This document shows, in pieces, positions 35,090 through 44,187 of a stretch of DNA of 64,000 nucleotides. The DNA lies in NCBI GenBank assembly GCA_963714375.1, contig CAVQOG010000008.1:310001-374000 (forward strand), given 5' to 3'. This stretch comes from UBA5794 sp963714375. Its GTDB lineage: Bacteria > Actinomycetota > Acidimicrobiia > Spongiisociales > UBA5794. A model generated the notes under the pieces. That model was given only the letters and a program-made list of their open reading frames with translations. It ran no database searches and was not told the DNA's origin. Position numbers and translations under genes: made by a program. The number at the start of each line of letters is the position of its first letter. The first letter of the stretch is position 1.

Positions 35090-36533
35090 GCCGTTCCGAA
35101 TCCCACGGAACGTCTGGGCGATTGCTGGGGTGGTCGTGGCGATGCTGCTCGCCGTTTCCGCTCTTTACGGGTTCCACCGAGATGAGTTGTACTTCGTTGC
35201 CGCGGGACGTCGACTCGCCTTCGGCTATGTCGACCAACCTCCCTTCACACCCCTGGTTGCAAGGGCAATGGATCTTCTTCCCGGTGGGGTGAATCCGACC
35301 GTCCTGCGAATCATTCCTGCCTTCAGTGCGGGCGGTGTGATTGTTGTCACGGCAATGATCGCTCAAAGGTTCGGCGGTTCTGCCCGGTCAACGACGCTGG
35401 CCGCATTCTTAGCAGCGGGTTCTGGTTTCTTCCTTGCGGTTGGGCATCTGCTCTCGACCACGACGTTTGATGTGCTCGTGTGGGTGGTGGTCATCTTGTT
35501 GGTCGCCAGCATCATTGATGGAGCGGATCCCCGCTGGTGGGTGGCTGTCGGAGCTGCGATTGGACTCGGAATGCTGAACAAGAACATCATCGTGGCCCTC
35601 GTGGTTGCGCTCCTGATCGGATTGCTCGCGACACCGCAGCGCCGCATCCTCGGCGGCGTCTGGCCCTGGATCGGGGCCGGGGTCGCTCTCCTGGTCGCAA
35701 CACCCAATCTTGTTTGGCAGGGTTTGAACGACTGGGCACAGCTGGAGATGGCCTCGGCGCTTGCCGAATCGGCGGACAGTTCGGCTGACTACCTCCTGCT
35801 CCAACTCGCGATCCTGTCGGTCTTTCTCTTCATCCCAGCCGCCATCGGATGCGTGTGGTTCGTGCGCGACGTCCGAGGCAAACAGTGGAGGGTCTTTCCG
35901 ATCGCGTTTGTTCTGCTGTTCACCCTGTTCCTCTTCGTCGGTGGGCAGGGTTACTACGTGGCTCCCTTGTATCTGCCGCTTCTCGCGGCTGGAGCGGTGT
36001 CCCTTGACCGCCGGACCACGGGTGTGCGACGGGCCGTCATCGGGCTCGCAGTAGTCGGCGCCCTCGTCGGAATCCCTTTGGCACTCCCCGTACTGCCACC
36101 ATCAATGGTCGAGCCGTTCAATGAGGTCAACGGCGAACTCGGCGAAACCTACGGATGGGACCAGTTCGTCGATCAGGTGGAAGTCGTATTCGACTCTCTT
36201 TCACAAGGCGATCAACTGACGGCAACGGTCTTCACTGGCAACTACGGACAAGCAGGTGCGATCGAAGTCATCGGTGCTGGCCGACTACCCCAGCCTGTGT
36301 CCGGCCACAACAACTATTGGCATTGGGGACCTTCCGGCACTGACGGCCCGATTGTTGGTATCGGATATGTCCCGGCAGCGATGCGCAGCATTTGTCCAAC
36401 CATCGAATCTCGGGCCAATATCACGAACTCAGCGGGGCTTCCGAACGACGAATTCGGAACAGAGATCTGGATCTGTTCCGAACCGACTGCGTCTCTCGCA
36501 TCGATATGGGACGACCTTCGCCACTATGACTGA
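35082..36533 (+). CDS. GT39/ArnT-like membrane glycosyltransferase
   Basis: 483 residues. FHRDELYFVAAGRRLAFGYV then DQPPFTPLVARAMDLLP near residues 31-65 is the PMT_2 family signature with the D-E metal/catalytic pair. About nine membrane helices follow, then a C-terminal outside domain beginning QVEVVFDSLSQGDQ. It should transfer a sugar from a polyprenyl-phosphate donor to lipid or protein on the outer face. Overlaps the glutaredoxin-like gene, probably cotranscribed. Confidence 0.8.
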   Translation: MSEPFRIPRNVWAIAGVVVAMLLAVSALYGFHRDELYFVAAGRRLAFGYVDQPPFTPLVARAMDLLPGGVNPTVLRIIPAFSAGGVIVVTAMIAQRFGGSARSTTLAAFLAAGSGFFLAVGHLLSTTTFDVLVWVVVILLVASIIDGADPRWWVAVGAAIGLGMLNKNIIVALVVALLIGLLATPQRRILGGVWPWIGAGVALLVATPNLVWQGLNDWAQLEMASALAESADSSADYLLLQLAILSVFLFIPAAIGCVWFVRDVRGKQWRVFPIAFVLLFTLFLFVGGQGYYVAPLYLPLLAAGAVSLDRRTTGVRRAVIGLAVVGALVGIPLALPVLPPSMVEPFNEVNGELGETYGWDQFVDQVEVVFDSLSQGDQLTATVFTGNYGQAGAIEVIGAGRLPQPVSGHNNYWHWGPSGTDGPIVGIGYVPAAMRSICPTIESRANITNSAGLPNDEFGTEIWICSEPTASLASIWDDLRHYD

Positions 36534-36560
36534 CGACGAGAGCCAGAAGTCGGGTTGCAT

Positions 36561-36588
36561 CCGAAATCCGAAATCCGAAATCCGAAAT
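36561..36588. repeat. Heptanucleotide tandem array (CCGAAAT unit)
   Basis: Four perfect copies of CCGAAAT between the convergent GT39 and geranylgeranyl-reductase genes. Another array of period seven. Confidence 0.9.
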
Positions 36589-37823
36589 CATTGTCCCGCG
36601 TTGACGACTCTCTCGATGGCGTTGTAGACGTGCTCTGACATCTTGGCTTCCTCCGGGTCGAGGAGGTTTGCCATGACCTTGAGCGTCCATTCCATCAACG
36701 GCTTCGAACGGAGCCCAACGGTCGTCAGCGTCTTCATCACGGTTGGGTTTCCGATGGCCCTGACGAACACCCGAGCGACCCGGTGGTAGTCGCCGTACAC
36801 ATCCTCGAGTTCGACTGCGTAGTCGCTCAACGCACCACCGGCTGCGGCTGAAGCGACATGCCTGGCAGCCATCCGGCCGGTTTCATAGGCGTAGTCGATG
36901 CCTTCGCCGTTGAATGGGTTCACAGCGCCCGATGCGTCACCGACAAGCAGCCAATTGCGACCAACCTTCGGTCCAACCGACAAGCTCATGGGGAGTTTTC
37001 CACCGATCGGCTTCGTATGGGGTGTCACGGAGTCAACCTTCCAGTGATCTGGGAGCGCCTCGGAGTAGGCCTCCAAGATGTGGCTGGTATTGACCTCCTT
37101 CCAACCCTTGAAAGTCGACACCAGTCCTGCGCCAACATTGATCTCACCGTCACCGAGCGGGAACACCCACCCATAGCCCGGCATTGCACGACCCTTCTTG
37201 TCCCGGATGTCGAGTTGGCTTTCGATGAACGGATCGTCTGAGTTAGGGCTCTCGTAATACGCTCGGACCGCCAGTCCATACGGATAGTCCCGTCGGCGAC
37301 TCGCTCCGATGCTCCGACCGAAGCGAGAATTTGATCCGTCTGCGATGACGACGTAGTCGGGGTGGACGACACGCACGCCATCGGCGCTTTTCAAAGTCAC
37401 CCCGGTGACCGTGTTGTTTTCGAGGATGGGTTTTGCCTCGGTGCCCTGTTCGACAGCAGCACCCTGAGCCTCTGCGAGCGAGGCGACAGTCCCATCAAGA
37501 TCGGCTCTGCGCATGGTTGCTCCCCAGTTCGGGAACACCGAGTGCTCGGGCCACGTCAGTTCGATCTCAAGATCGCCCGCATAGGACCGAAGACCGTCGA
37601 TCCGGTGCAAGTCGAGACCGTCGAAATCGAACCCCATCTCGAGTAGTTGGTGGATAGCTCTGGGTGTTAGACCATCGCCGCAGGCCTTTTCACGGGGATA
37701 GCGCTTCTTTTCGACAAGATGAACATCCAATCCGTTGCGTGCAAGCCAATACGCTGCCGATGCCCCACCGGGGCCGCCACCGACAACGAGAACGGATGAG
37801 CCAGAGGGGGAGGAAGCGGTCAT
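36588..37823 (-). CDS. Geranylgeranyl reductase-family FAD oxidoreductase (menaquinone reductase-like)
   Basis: 411 residues. The FAD-binding VLVVGGGPGGASAAYWLARN (about 11-30) and KRYPREKACGDGLTPRAI are typical of the family, as is LVGDASGAVNPFNGEGIDYA near 300. Members saturate isoprenoid chains of archaeal-type lipids, chlorophyll or menaquinone. In this respiratory setting, reduction of a menaquinone tail (MenJ-like) is the most likely job. It lies upstream of the cytochrome cluster but in its own unit, separated by repeats. Confidence 0.8.
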   Translation of the reverse strand: MTASSPSGSSVLVVGGGPGGASAAYWLARNGLDVHLVEKKRYPREKACGDGLTPRAIHQLLEMGFDFDGLDLHRIDGLRSYAGDLEIELTWPEHSVFPNWGATMRRADLDGTVASLAEAQGAAVEQGTEAKPILENNTVTGVTLKSADGVRVVHPDYVVIADGSNSRFGRSIGASRRRDYPYGLAVRAYYESPNSDDPFIESQLDIRDKKGRAMPGYGWVFPLGDGEINVGAGLVSTFKGWKEVNTSHILEAYSEALPDHWKVDSVTPHTKPIGGKLPMSLSVGPKVGRNWLLVGDASGAVNPFNGEGIDYAYETGRMAARHVASAAAGGALSDYAVELEDVYGDYHRVARVFVRAIGNPTVMKTLTTVGLRSKPLMEWTLKVMANLLDPEEAKMSEHVYNAIERVVNAGQ

Positions 37824-37850
37824 GCACGCGAGGGTAATGAGGGGAGAACC

Positions 37851-37905
37851 GATTACGGATTACGGACTACGGATTACCGACGTCGGAGAGCTGTGAGCTG
37901 TGAGC
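37851..37905. repeat. Two heptanucleotide arrays (GATTACG and AGCTGTG units)
   Basis: Four copies of GATTACG (one GACTACG) at 37851-37877 and two to three copies of AGCTGTG at 37889-37905. They separate the flavoprotein gene from the cytochrome gene. Confidence 0.85.
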
Positions 37906-37906
37906 T

Positions 37907-39358
37907 CTATCCCGCGGCTTCTACCGTTGCTCCGTCGGTGGTTTCGGCGCCGTCTTCGGTGAACCCACAATCGGCTTCGGCCTCAGCAAGGTCCTCGCCG
38001 CCGAACTGGACACGTTCATACAGCGCCACCTCGGCGATCTGGGTTTCGTCGAGTGTCGAGCCGAACGCAGGCATCAAGCCAAACCCTCCGACGGGTTTCG
38101 CGTTGGCGCCGTACGTTGGATCCGGCCAACCACTCGTACCGAGGGTGATCCACTGAATCTGATCAGAGCACGAGCCCGCTGGGAAGGTTGTGAGGATCCC
38201 ACCATCGGTGAACGCAGGTCCTGCTCCACCACCGGATCCGTCAGCGCCATGGCAGGCTTGGCACTGTGCATAGATGGTGGCACCGTTTCCGAAGTAGTCG
38301 GCAGTTGAAGTGCCGTACGCGGATCCATCGCAGTTGACGGCGTTGCCCGTGACCGGATCGACGAGGAGTTGTCCTGACGTTCCACATTGGGGTCCGTTAG
38401 GCGAGATCAGTATGTAGGTAACGGCGAGGAGGGGAATGATCAGGAACGCTGCGGCAAGCCACGCGGGGTATCGACCGATCTTGCCGCTTGGCGCCTCGGC
38501 GTCCTCCTCCTCGACATCTCCAGCACTTGCTTCAATGATCTCGACTTCGTCGGACGAGGCGGACACTGCATTGTCACCTAGTGTCTCATTGTCAGCATCG
38601 GCGTCGGCTGGCTCAGAGTCGGCGGGCTCGGTTGCTTCGACGTCGTCGACCGGAGCAGGTTCTGGGGTGGGCTCGAATGACGCGATCGTCGACGGATCAA
38701 TTCCGGCCCACTCGGCAAGAACCGCCTCGAGGGGTTCACCGGTCTTCTTCGCACGTGCCTCGGCTGAACGCTTTGCGAGTGCCGCAGGCATCCCCTTGGC
38801 TTCGGCAACCTTCTCCAACAGCTCATCCATCCCCATTCCAGTAGCCACCGCCGCGACTACCGGTGCGACGGGCTCCTCAGGCTCCGATTCCTCTACAGGG
38901 CGGTCTTCGGTCGTCGGCTGTGGGGTGTCGGTTGCAGCCGCCGCCTGTTCCTTCAATTCATCAAGATCAACGCCAGCCCATCCCGCAAGGACTTCATCGA
39001 GAGGTGTATCTGCATGGTCAGCCCTAGCCCTTGCTGAACTCAGGATCAGCTTCGGCGGCATCCGCTTGGCGTCGGCAGCCAGCTTGATCAGATAATCCGT
39101 CGTGATCTCTCTCGGCACGCCAGAATCATCGCCAGATTCATGGGCATGGTCGTCATCGGAGGATGGGGTGGGTTCAGCGGGAATCGTCTGCTCGGGTTCT
39201 GGTGCACCATCCTCGGCCGGTACCTCAACGCCGGCCCACTCGGCAAGCACGGCCTCAAGCGTCATGCCCTCCTTCTCTGCCCGAGCTTCGGCAGATCGCT
39301 TCACCAGGGATGCAGGCATCCCACGGATCTCGGCAACCTGGTTGAGGAGTTCTTCCAT
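37907..39358 (-). CDS. Membrane cytochrome c with three N-terminal SAEARA-type repeats
   Basis: 483 residues. Three helical repeats of about 46 residues occupy 1-46, 87-132 and 175-222. Each has the form L-L-x-K-x-A-E-x-x-x-M-P-x-x-L-x-x-R-S-A-E-A-R-A, then L-E-A-V-L-A-E-W-A-G, separated by acidic Pro/Ala linkers. A membrane helix (298-319) leads to a mono-heme cytochrome c with C366-Q-A-C-H370 and likely Met ligand in FGLMPAFGS. The repeats would thus be cytoplasmic and the heme outside. A related repeat lies in the subunit IV-like protein at 43303. The gene follows the fused oxidase-like gene by 4 bases. Confidence 0.85.
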   Translation of the reverse strand: MEELLNQVAEIRGMPASLVKRSAEARAEKEGMTLEAVLAEWAGVEVPAEDGAPEPEQTIPAEPTPSSDDDHAHESGDDSGVPREITTDYLIKLAADAKRMPPKLILSSARARADHADTPLDEVLAGWAGVDLDELKEQAAAATDTPQPTTEDRPVEESEPEEPVAPVVAAVATGMGMDELLEKVAEAKGMPAALAKRSAEARAKKTGEPLEAVLAEWAGIDPSTIASFEPTPEPAPVDDVEATEPADSEPADADADNETLGDNAVSASSDEVEIIEASAGDVEEEDAEAPSGKIGRYPAWLAAAFLIIPLLAVTYILISPNGPQCGTSGQLLVDPVTGNAVNCDGSAYGTSTADYFGNGATIYAQCQACHGADGSGGGAGPAFTDGGILTTFPAGSCSDQIQWITLGTSGWPDPTYGANAKPVGGFGLMPAFGSTLDETQIAEVALYERVQFGGEDLAEAEADCGFTEDGAETTDGATVEAAG

Positions 39359-39362
39359 CGTG

Positions 39363-41288
39363 CTACCTCAGCGTCTCGATGTAGCTGACCAACGCATCCA
39401 TATCGGCGTCAGACAGATATGAATACGACGGCATCGTGGACCAATCCTTGGAGATCCTCGGATTATCGAGATGCACCTTCAAGAAACCGGGATTGAACGC
39501 CTCCGAGCTTGCCGTATGCATGAGATCGGGGCCACCCCTGAGGTGGCCGACAAGGGCAGGATTCTCGTGGACATAGTCTCCCGCGATGCTGACCGGTCCG
39601 AGACCGACGTCTGTACCGACCGGTCGAACCGATTGTGTGTGGCATTCGATACAGCCTTCGGAGATGTAGATGTTTCGACCAGCGAGTTCGGCTGAACCCG
39701 CCGGGTATGTCCGCACTTCGTCGCCGAGGATTGTCGATTCCGTGTTCGCCGGATCGATCGCGGGGAATACCCCCGTGAACAAAGCTGCCGCGATCCACAC
39801 AAACGCTGCCCCCCACGCCAACCGCTTCCAGTTCGGTGCAAGAACGTCGCCCTCAAACTCGAGGTCATAGTCGATCGCTCCGTCGACCATACCTACCGAT
39901 TCGGGTACGCCCGTGGGAGGCCGGGAGACGACGAAAACAAGCTGGGCTGCCGCAAACAAAAGGAGAGAAACTGCGGTGATCCAGGCGAACGGCTCCGTAG
40001 ATACCGCCGTGATCTCCCACGCGCTCCCGTTGTTGGCGAATGATCCACTTGCCGGTCCAGACGCCCACGAAAATCCCGCAACGACGCCCCCGGCGATGGT
40101 TCCGAATGCCACTCCTGTGAGGCCCGCCACTGACCAGCTGAAGTGAAGCGGGTTGCCAGTGCGGTTTCCACCTCGAATGATTGAGTGGGTGGCGAAGAGC
40201 GCAAACGAACCAATACCAAGAACAACGAGGAGATCCTTTGCTTGGCTGAAGCTCGTCGATTGAACGATCGCACTAGTGGACCGGAAGGTGAGTAACACGT
40301 TGAGCATCGTTGTTGCGCCGAGGGCTACGAACGCGACAGTTGCGTACCGCACGGTCGCCCTATCAGCAATCTTTGACACGGATCCCTTGAGGATCAAACC
40401 CAAGTCGGTGGCGATGGCGAGCAGTGGTACGAATGCCGCGATTGCCAGTCCTACGCCGAGGGTCTCATACCAATCGGGTGCTGCGGAGAACATGAGGCCG
40501 GTCGCACTCATGGAACCCCAGACCACCGCAAGCGACCAGAAGCCGATCGCTCCCAGCGGGCGCGGTGCGCTCGGGTCCGTCCCTGTGAGCGACGTTGCTG
40601 CGAAGTAGATGAGTCCGACGCTGGTGACGATCACGAAGAATCCGGTGATGCTCGCCGATGCGAAGGCCGTTTGGACTGAGCCGCCGATCCCATCCATCGG
40701 AGGGACGAGGCTGACCGCACCCGAGAGAGCGAGCCACCATGCACCAGCGGTCAGATACCAGCCGGTTGTCCCAAGCCTGCCCCGTGCAGCCATCGCCGTT
40801 GACGAGATCGAGATCGCTGCGAGGATGAACCCGACGACGGCAATGGCTCGGGCCCACAGCGGTGCCTCGAATCCGGTGATACCGGTTTGCAGGCCCACGA
40901 TGATTCCGATCGCTCCACCGAGTGTTCCAACGACGATGAGCAGCAGCGATGCAGTTGCGAGTGCCGAACGTCTGATTTCGGTTCGGGTTGACTGCGAGAG
41001 GGCAAACAGCGATGCACCGAGGAGGCCGGCAATGATCCAGCCGTCCATCAAGAGGCTGCGGCCTGCCGGTGCGAGTCGTCCGGGCGATGTCGAGGCCGAT
41101 CCGGAGAGAAGATCAGGAAGCACTCCCTGAAACGCAGCGATGCCGACGAGCGTGAGTCCGAGGACCAAGAAGCCTGCGGCGACCATGAGGAACCGTTTCG
41201 CAGTGGCCGAAGCGGTCGTCGTCGACTCTCCCGGTGGGATGTCTATTGTCGAAGTTTCCGCGCTCACGCTGGGGGCTTCCTCCTGCAT
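39363..41288 (-). CDS. CcoN-like membrane domain fused to CcoO-like cytochrome c domain
   Basis: 641 residues from ATG 41286-41288 (MQEEAPSVSAETST). The first about 520 residues hold about 12 to 14 hydrophobic segments, the size of an oxidase subunit I, but very few histidines (one near ATHSIIRGG and one in NPLHFSW), so the six metal and heme ligands are missing. The C-terminal part is clearly CcoO-like: GRNIYISEGCIECHTQSVRP with C546-x-x-C-H550, YVHENPALVGHLRGGPDL, and the Met ligand in STMPSY near 618. It is probably an electron-entry subunit for an unseen oxidase. First gene of a two-gene unit divergent from the bc-type cluster. Confidence 0.75.
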   Translation of the reverse strand: MQEEAPSVSAETSTIDIPPGESTTTASATAKRFLMVAAGFLVLGLTLVGIAAFQGVLPDLLSGSASTSPGRLAPAGRSLLMDGWIIAGLLGASLFALSQSTRTEIRRSALATASLLLIVVGTLGGAIGIIVGLQTGITGFEAPLWARAIAVVGFILAAISISSTAMAARGRLGTTGWYLTAGAWWLALSGAVSLVPPMDGIGGSVQTAFASASITGFFVIVTSVGLIYFAATSLTGTDPSAPRPLGAIGFWSLAVVWGSMSATGLMFSAAPDWYETLGVGLAIAAFVPLLAIATDLGLILKGSVSKIADRATVRYATVAFVALGATTMLNVLLTFRSTSAIVQSTSFSQAKDLLVVLGIGSFALFATHSIIRGGNRTGNPLHFSWSVAGLTGVAFGTIAGGVVAGFSWASGPASGSFANNGSAWEITAVSTEPFAWITAVSLLLFAAAQLVFVVSRPPTGVPESVGMVDGAIDYDLEFEGDVLAPNWKRLAWGAAFVWIAAALFTGVFPAIDPANTESTILGDEVRTYPAGSAELAGRNIYISEGCIECHTQSVRPVGTDVGLGPVSIAGDYVHENPALVGHLRGGPDLMHTASSEAFNPGFLKVHLDNPRISKDWSTMPSYSYLSDADMDALVSYIETLR

Positions 41289-41464
41289 ACGGTGTGTTGC
41301 CCTGCCGTCCTTCGGCGGTTGGAACTCTAGCCGTACGACGGAGGTCACATGTATTCCATCCGTTGGCAGGCAGCAAGGCATCTGAGGCCAGGTACTCAGT
41401 GCTTGTGCGTGATTATCAGAGTGATCGCGGAGCGTTACAATGACGGCGTCACGAAGGAACACGG

Positions 41465-42049
41465 TTGAACGAACGCAGACGACTTGCCATCGGATATCTC
41501 GCGATCCTGGTCGGGATCGCTACCGCGATCCTTGCTTCCGTGGCTGTACACATGTCCGAGGCCCCCGAAGTCGATGAGTTTGGTAAGGCCCTTTATTCGT
41601 TCATGCCGCGAGGCTGGGTGATCGTCACGATCTTCCAATCGATTGCGCTCGGTGGCGTTCTTCTCGCGATGGCTGGGGCGACGTTCGGGTTCATCTACGA
41701 CCGGACGCTTACGTGGGCCAGAGCGATGCTGGGAGCCGTGCTCTTCGCCGCTTTGATGATGATTCTGTTCGCGGTCATCCCGAACCAGTTCCTCACGCTC
41801 GCGCAGTCGACACTGGAATGGACACCGCAGAAAGTTGTAATAGCCGTTCCGCCTGTTCTCGTTCTCAACAACACTGTGGAGATTTCGTACGCCGCGTTGA
41901 AAGACATGATCTCGGCGGGCTATTCCACCATGATGCTCATCGTCGTCGCGGTCATCATGTATCAGATCCAGGAGCGGGCGAAGAAGACAGATGTGCCGAA
42001 GCCAGCCCCGGTTTCGGACTACGGACGACCGATGCGGGCGGACCGCTGA
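41465..42049 (+). CDS. Four-helix membrane protein heading the bc-type cluster
   Basis: 194 residues, TTG start with AAGGAA seven bases upstream. Four hydrophobic segments: LAIGYLAILVGIATAILASV, VIVTIFQSIALGGVLLAMAG, AMLGAVLFAALMMILFAVIP, and MLIVVAVIMYQI. The C-terminal tail is short and cytoplasmic. No family recognised. Its stop touches the ferredoxin start, so it is part of the complex operon and likely a structural subunit. The 176-bp divergent gap to the left holds the promoters. Confidence 0.7.
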   Translation: MNERRRLAIGYLAILVGIATAILASVAVHMSEAPEVDEFGKALYSFMPRGWVIVTIFQSIALGGVLLAMAGATFGFIYDRTLTWARAMLGAVLFAALMMILFAVIPNQFLTLAQSTLEWTPQKVVIAVPPVLVLNNTVEISYAALKDMISAGYSTMMLIVVAVIMYQIQERAKKTDVPKPAPVSDYGRPMRADR

Positions 42050-42492
42050 TGGCCAAAGAAGCCTGGCTCGAGACCCCACCGATCCGCGATGACTATCAAC
42101 TTGCCATTGTCGACACGGCGTACATGACGGCAGCGGTCAAGCCCAAACAGTTCATTCATATCAATGAGTCAGAATGCATCCTCTGTGCCGGTTGTGTGGA
42201 CATCTGCCCGTGGAAATGCATCCACTTCCTCACGCCAGACATCGTGACCGAAACGTTCGGTGTTGACGATCCGAATGCCAAGGAAGAGAACGGAGCATTG
42301 TTCCTGATTGACGACACGGAATGCACACGGTGCAAACTATGCGTCGACCGTTGTCCCACAAACGTGATCACGATCGGCAAGTTCGGAGGATCCCTTGCGG
42401 ATCAGGTGAGCGATTATGACTCAGCACCGTGGGAATACGACACTGGCGCCAGGGACACCAAGAGCGGCGTTTCGTACGGCGTTCGCTGGTAG
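42049..42492 (+). CDS. 2x[4Fe-4S] ferredoxin of the bc-type complex
   Basis: 147 residues. Two complete cluster motifs, CILCAGCVDICPWKC and CTRCKLCVDRCPTNV, sit about 45 residues apart. A tyrosine- and aspartate-rich C-terminal tail follows. Placed between two membrane-protein genes of the b6f/bc cluster, it suggests electrons can enter or leave the quinone site through a soluble ferredoxin-like arm. That is unusual for bc complexes. The start ATG overlaps the preceding stop. Confidence 0.85.
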   Translation: MAKEAWLETPPIRDDYQLAIVDTAYMTAAVKPKQFIHINESECILCAGCVDICPWKCIHFLTPDIVTETFGVDDPNAKEENGALFLIDDTECTRCKLCVDRCPTNVITIGKFGGSLADQVSDYDSAPWEYDTGARDTKSGVSYGVRW

Positions 42493-42516
42493 GGAACGAG
42501 AAGGAGAGACACGGAC

Positions 42517-43293
42517 GTGGCAGACGAGAAGGGGAAAGGCGGAGTACTCACCGCCGTGAAGGGGATGGGCACCCATCTTCGCAATTCCCAGGTGTGGAAC
42601 TCGATCTTTCGTCCCGGCTCTCCCGCACGGGCCGATGGTGGAGACTCGCCGAGAAACCGCGCCTATGTGGTGATGAATAACGTGCTGTATCACCTTCATC
42701 CGGTGAAGGTGAAGCGTCACGGTGTCAAGCTGTCCTACACACTCTGCCTCGGCGGCCTGAGCTTCTTCCTCTTCATCCTCCTCACCGTGACCGGCATCTT
42801 CCTGATGTTCTATTACCGCCCAACATCCCCAGCGGCCTACTTCGACCTCCAAGCTCTCGCAACCGACGTTGCATTCGGTCAGCTGGTGCGCAACATGCAT
42901 CGATGGGGTGCCCACCTCATGGTGATCACGGTGTTCCTCCACATGACACGGGTGTTTTATCACGGTGCCTACAAGCCACCCCGAGAATTCAACTGGGTGG
43001 TCGGCATCATCCTGCTCCTGCTGACACTTCTCCTGTCGTTCACCGGCTACCTCCTGCCATGGGATCAGCTTGCACTTTGGGCGGTCACGGTTGGATCGAA
43101 TATGGGCGCCTACGCGCCGGTGTTCGGCCAACAGGTGTCATTCATTCTTGTGGGTGGAGTCCAGATCACTGCCGATACATTGCTGCGCTTCTACGTCCTC
43201 CATGTCCTATTCCTTCCGTTCGTTATCACCATCTTCATGGCCGTCCACTTCTGGCGGGTCCGTAAAGATGGCGGCATATCTGGACCCTTGTAA
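42517..43293 (+). CDS. Cytochrome b6-like subunit
   Basis: 258 residues, GTG start with GGAGAG upstream. Four membrane helices carry the two heme-b pairs: NMHRWGAHLMVITVFLHMTR and VLHVLFLPFVITIFMAVHFW. Thirteen residues separate the first pair and fourteen the second, the latter being the b6-type rather than the mitochondrial spacing. YHGAYKPPREFNWVVG and GYLLPWDQ are the usual quinol-site flanks. It ends KDGGISGPL, as in split cytochrome b. The next gene encodes the missing C-terminal half. Confidence 0.9.
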   Translation: MADEKGKGGVLTAVKGMGTHLRNSQVWNSIFRPGSPARADGGDSPRNRAYVVMNNVLYHLHPVKVKRHGVKLSYTLCLGGLSFFLFILLTVTGIFLMFYYRPTSPAAYFDLQALATDVAFGQLVRNMHRWGAHLMVITVFLHMTRVFYHGAYKPPREFNWVVGIILLLLTLLLSFTGYLLPWDQLALWAVTVGSNMGAYAPVFGQQVSFILVGGVQITADTLLRFYVLHVLFLPFVITIFMAVHFWRVRKDGGISGPL

Positions 43294-43302
43294 GGAGATC
43301 GT

Positions 43303-44187
43303 GTGGCACAGCTACCAGAGAATCTCCTGAGGCGTTCAGCCGAGGCGAGGGCAAAGGCTGACGGAAGACCCTTCGAGGTCGTGCTGGCTGAGATGAAGGG
43401 TGAAGCCCCGCCAGCCGGCGCCGCAGCTCCCGCTGCCGCCGCTGTTGCACCAGTTGCTGCCGCTGGTGGTCCGGTGCGGGATCTCGACGCAGAGTCGACC
43501 ACGTTCGGAGTACCACGCTCCCTCCTCGAGCGCGGGATGTTGGCACGTGCGCGCAAGGATGGGACCGCGGTACCGGCAATGGCTGGCGTAGGTGCGGCCG
43601 CCACCACCGTTGCAGCTCAAGCCGGTCCGGCGGCCGCTGGAGGGCCACCTCCGGTTGCTGGCCCACCCCCCGGCGTTCGTACACAGAGGCTCTTGACCGT
43701 CGTCAAGGCTGGAGCGATCCAGGGCACGTCGAAGGAGCCGCAGGACAAGGTCAACGTTTGGCCACATTTGCTTGCAATCGAATTCGTTGCACTCCTGGTG
43801 ATGCTTGCGCTGCTCACCCTGATGTCTGCGTTCATCGACGCACCATTGCTCGAGTTCGCAAACTTCAACTCACAGCCGAACCCGTCGAAAGCACCGTGGT
43901 ACTTCCTCGGTCTCCAGGAGTTGCTCGCGTACTTCGATCCTCAAGTTGCCGGCGTGCTCCTTCCGACGTTTGGGATGATTGCCCTGATGTTCATTCCATA
44001 TGTGGATCGGAACCCGTCCGTCCGCCCGTCTGATCGCAAGCTCGCAATAGCGATCTTCACCGTCTTCTTCATGGCAGCCTCGATCCTCACGATTTTCGGA
44101 TCGTTCTTCAGAGGACCGGGATTCAACTTTGTGTTCCCCTGGCGAGACGGCATATTCTTCGATGACTTAAAGACACTGCTCGAATGA
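43303..44187 (+). CDS. Subunit IV-like cytochrome b C-terminal half with SAEARA repeat
   Basis: 294 residues, starting 9 bases after cytochrome b6. Residues 1-35 (LPENLLRRSAEARAKADGRP, then FEVVLAEMKG) match the repeat of the cytochrome c at 37907, and a second, degenerate copy (VPRSLLERGMLARARKDGTA) follows after an Ala/Pro-rich linker. The membrane part has NPSKAPWYFLGLQELLAYFD, the quinol-site motif with A-P-W-Y in place of P-E-W-Y, and three helices. The repeat would lie in the cytoplasm. Confidence 0.85.
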   Translation: MAQLPENLLRRSAEARAKADGRPFEVVLAEMKGEAPPAGAAAPAAAAVAPVAAAGGPVRDLDAESTTFGVPRSLLERGMLARARKDGTAVPAMAGVGAAATTVAAQAGPAAAGGPPPVAGPPPGVRTQRLLTVVKAGAIQGTSKEPQDKVNVWPHLLAIEFVALLVMLALLTLMSAFIDAPLLEFANFNSQPNPSKAPWYFLGLQELLAYFDPQVAGVLLPTFGMIALMFIPYVDRNPSVRPSDRKLAIAIFTVFFMAASILTIFGSFFRGPGFNFVFPWRDGIFFDDLKTLLE

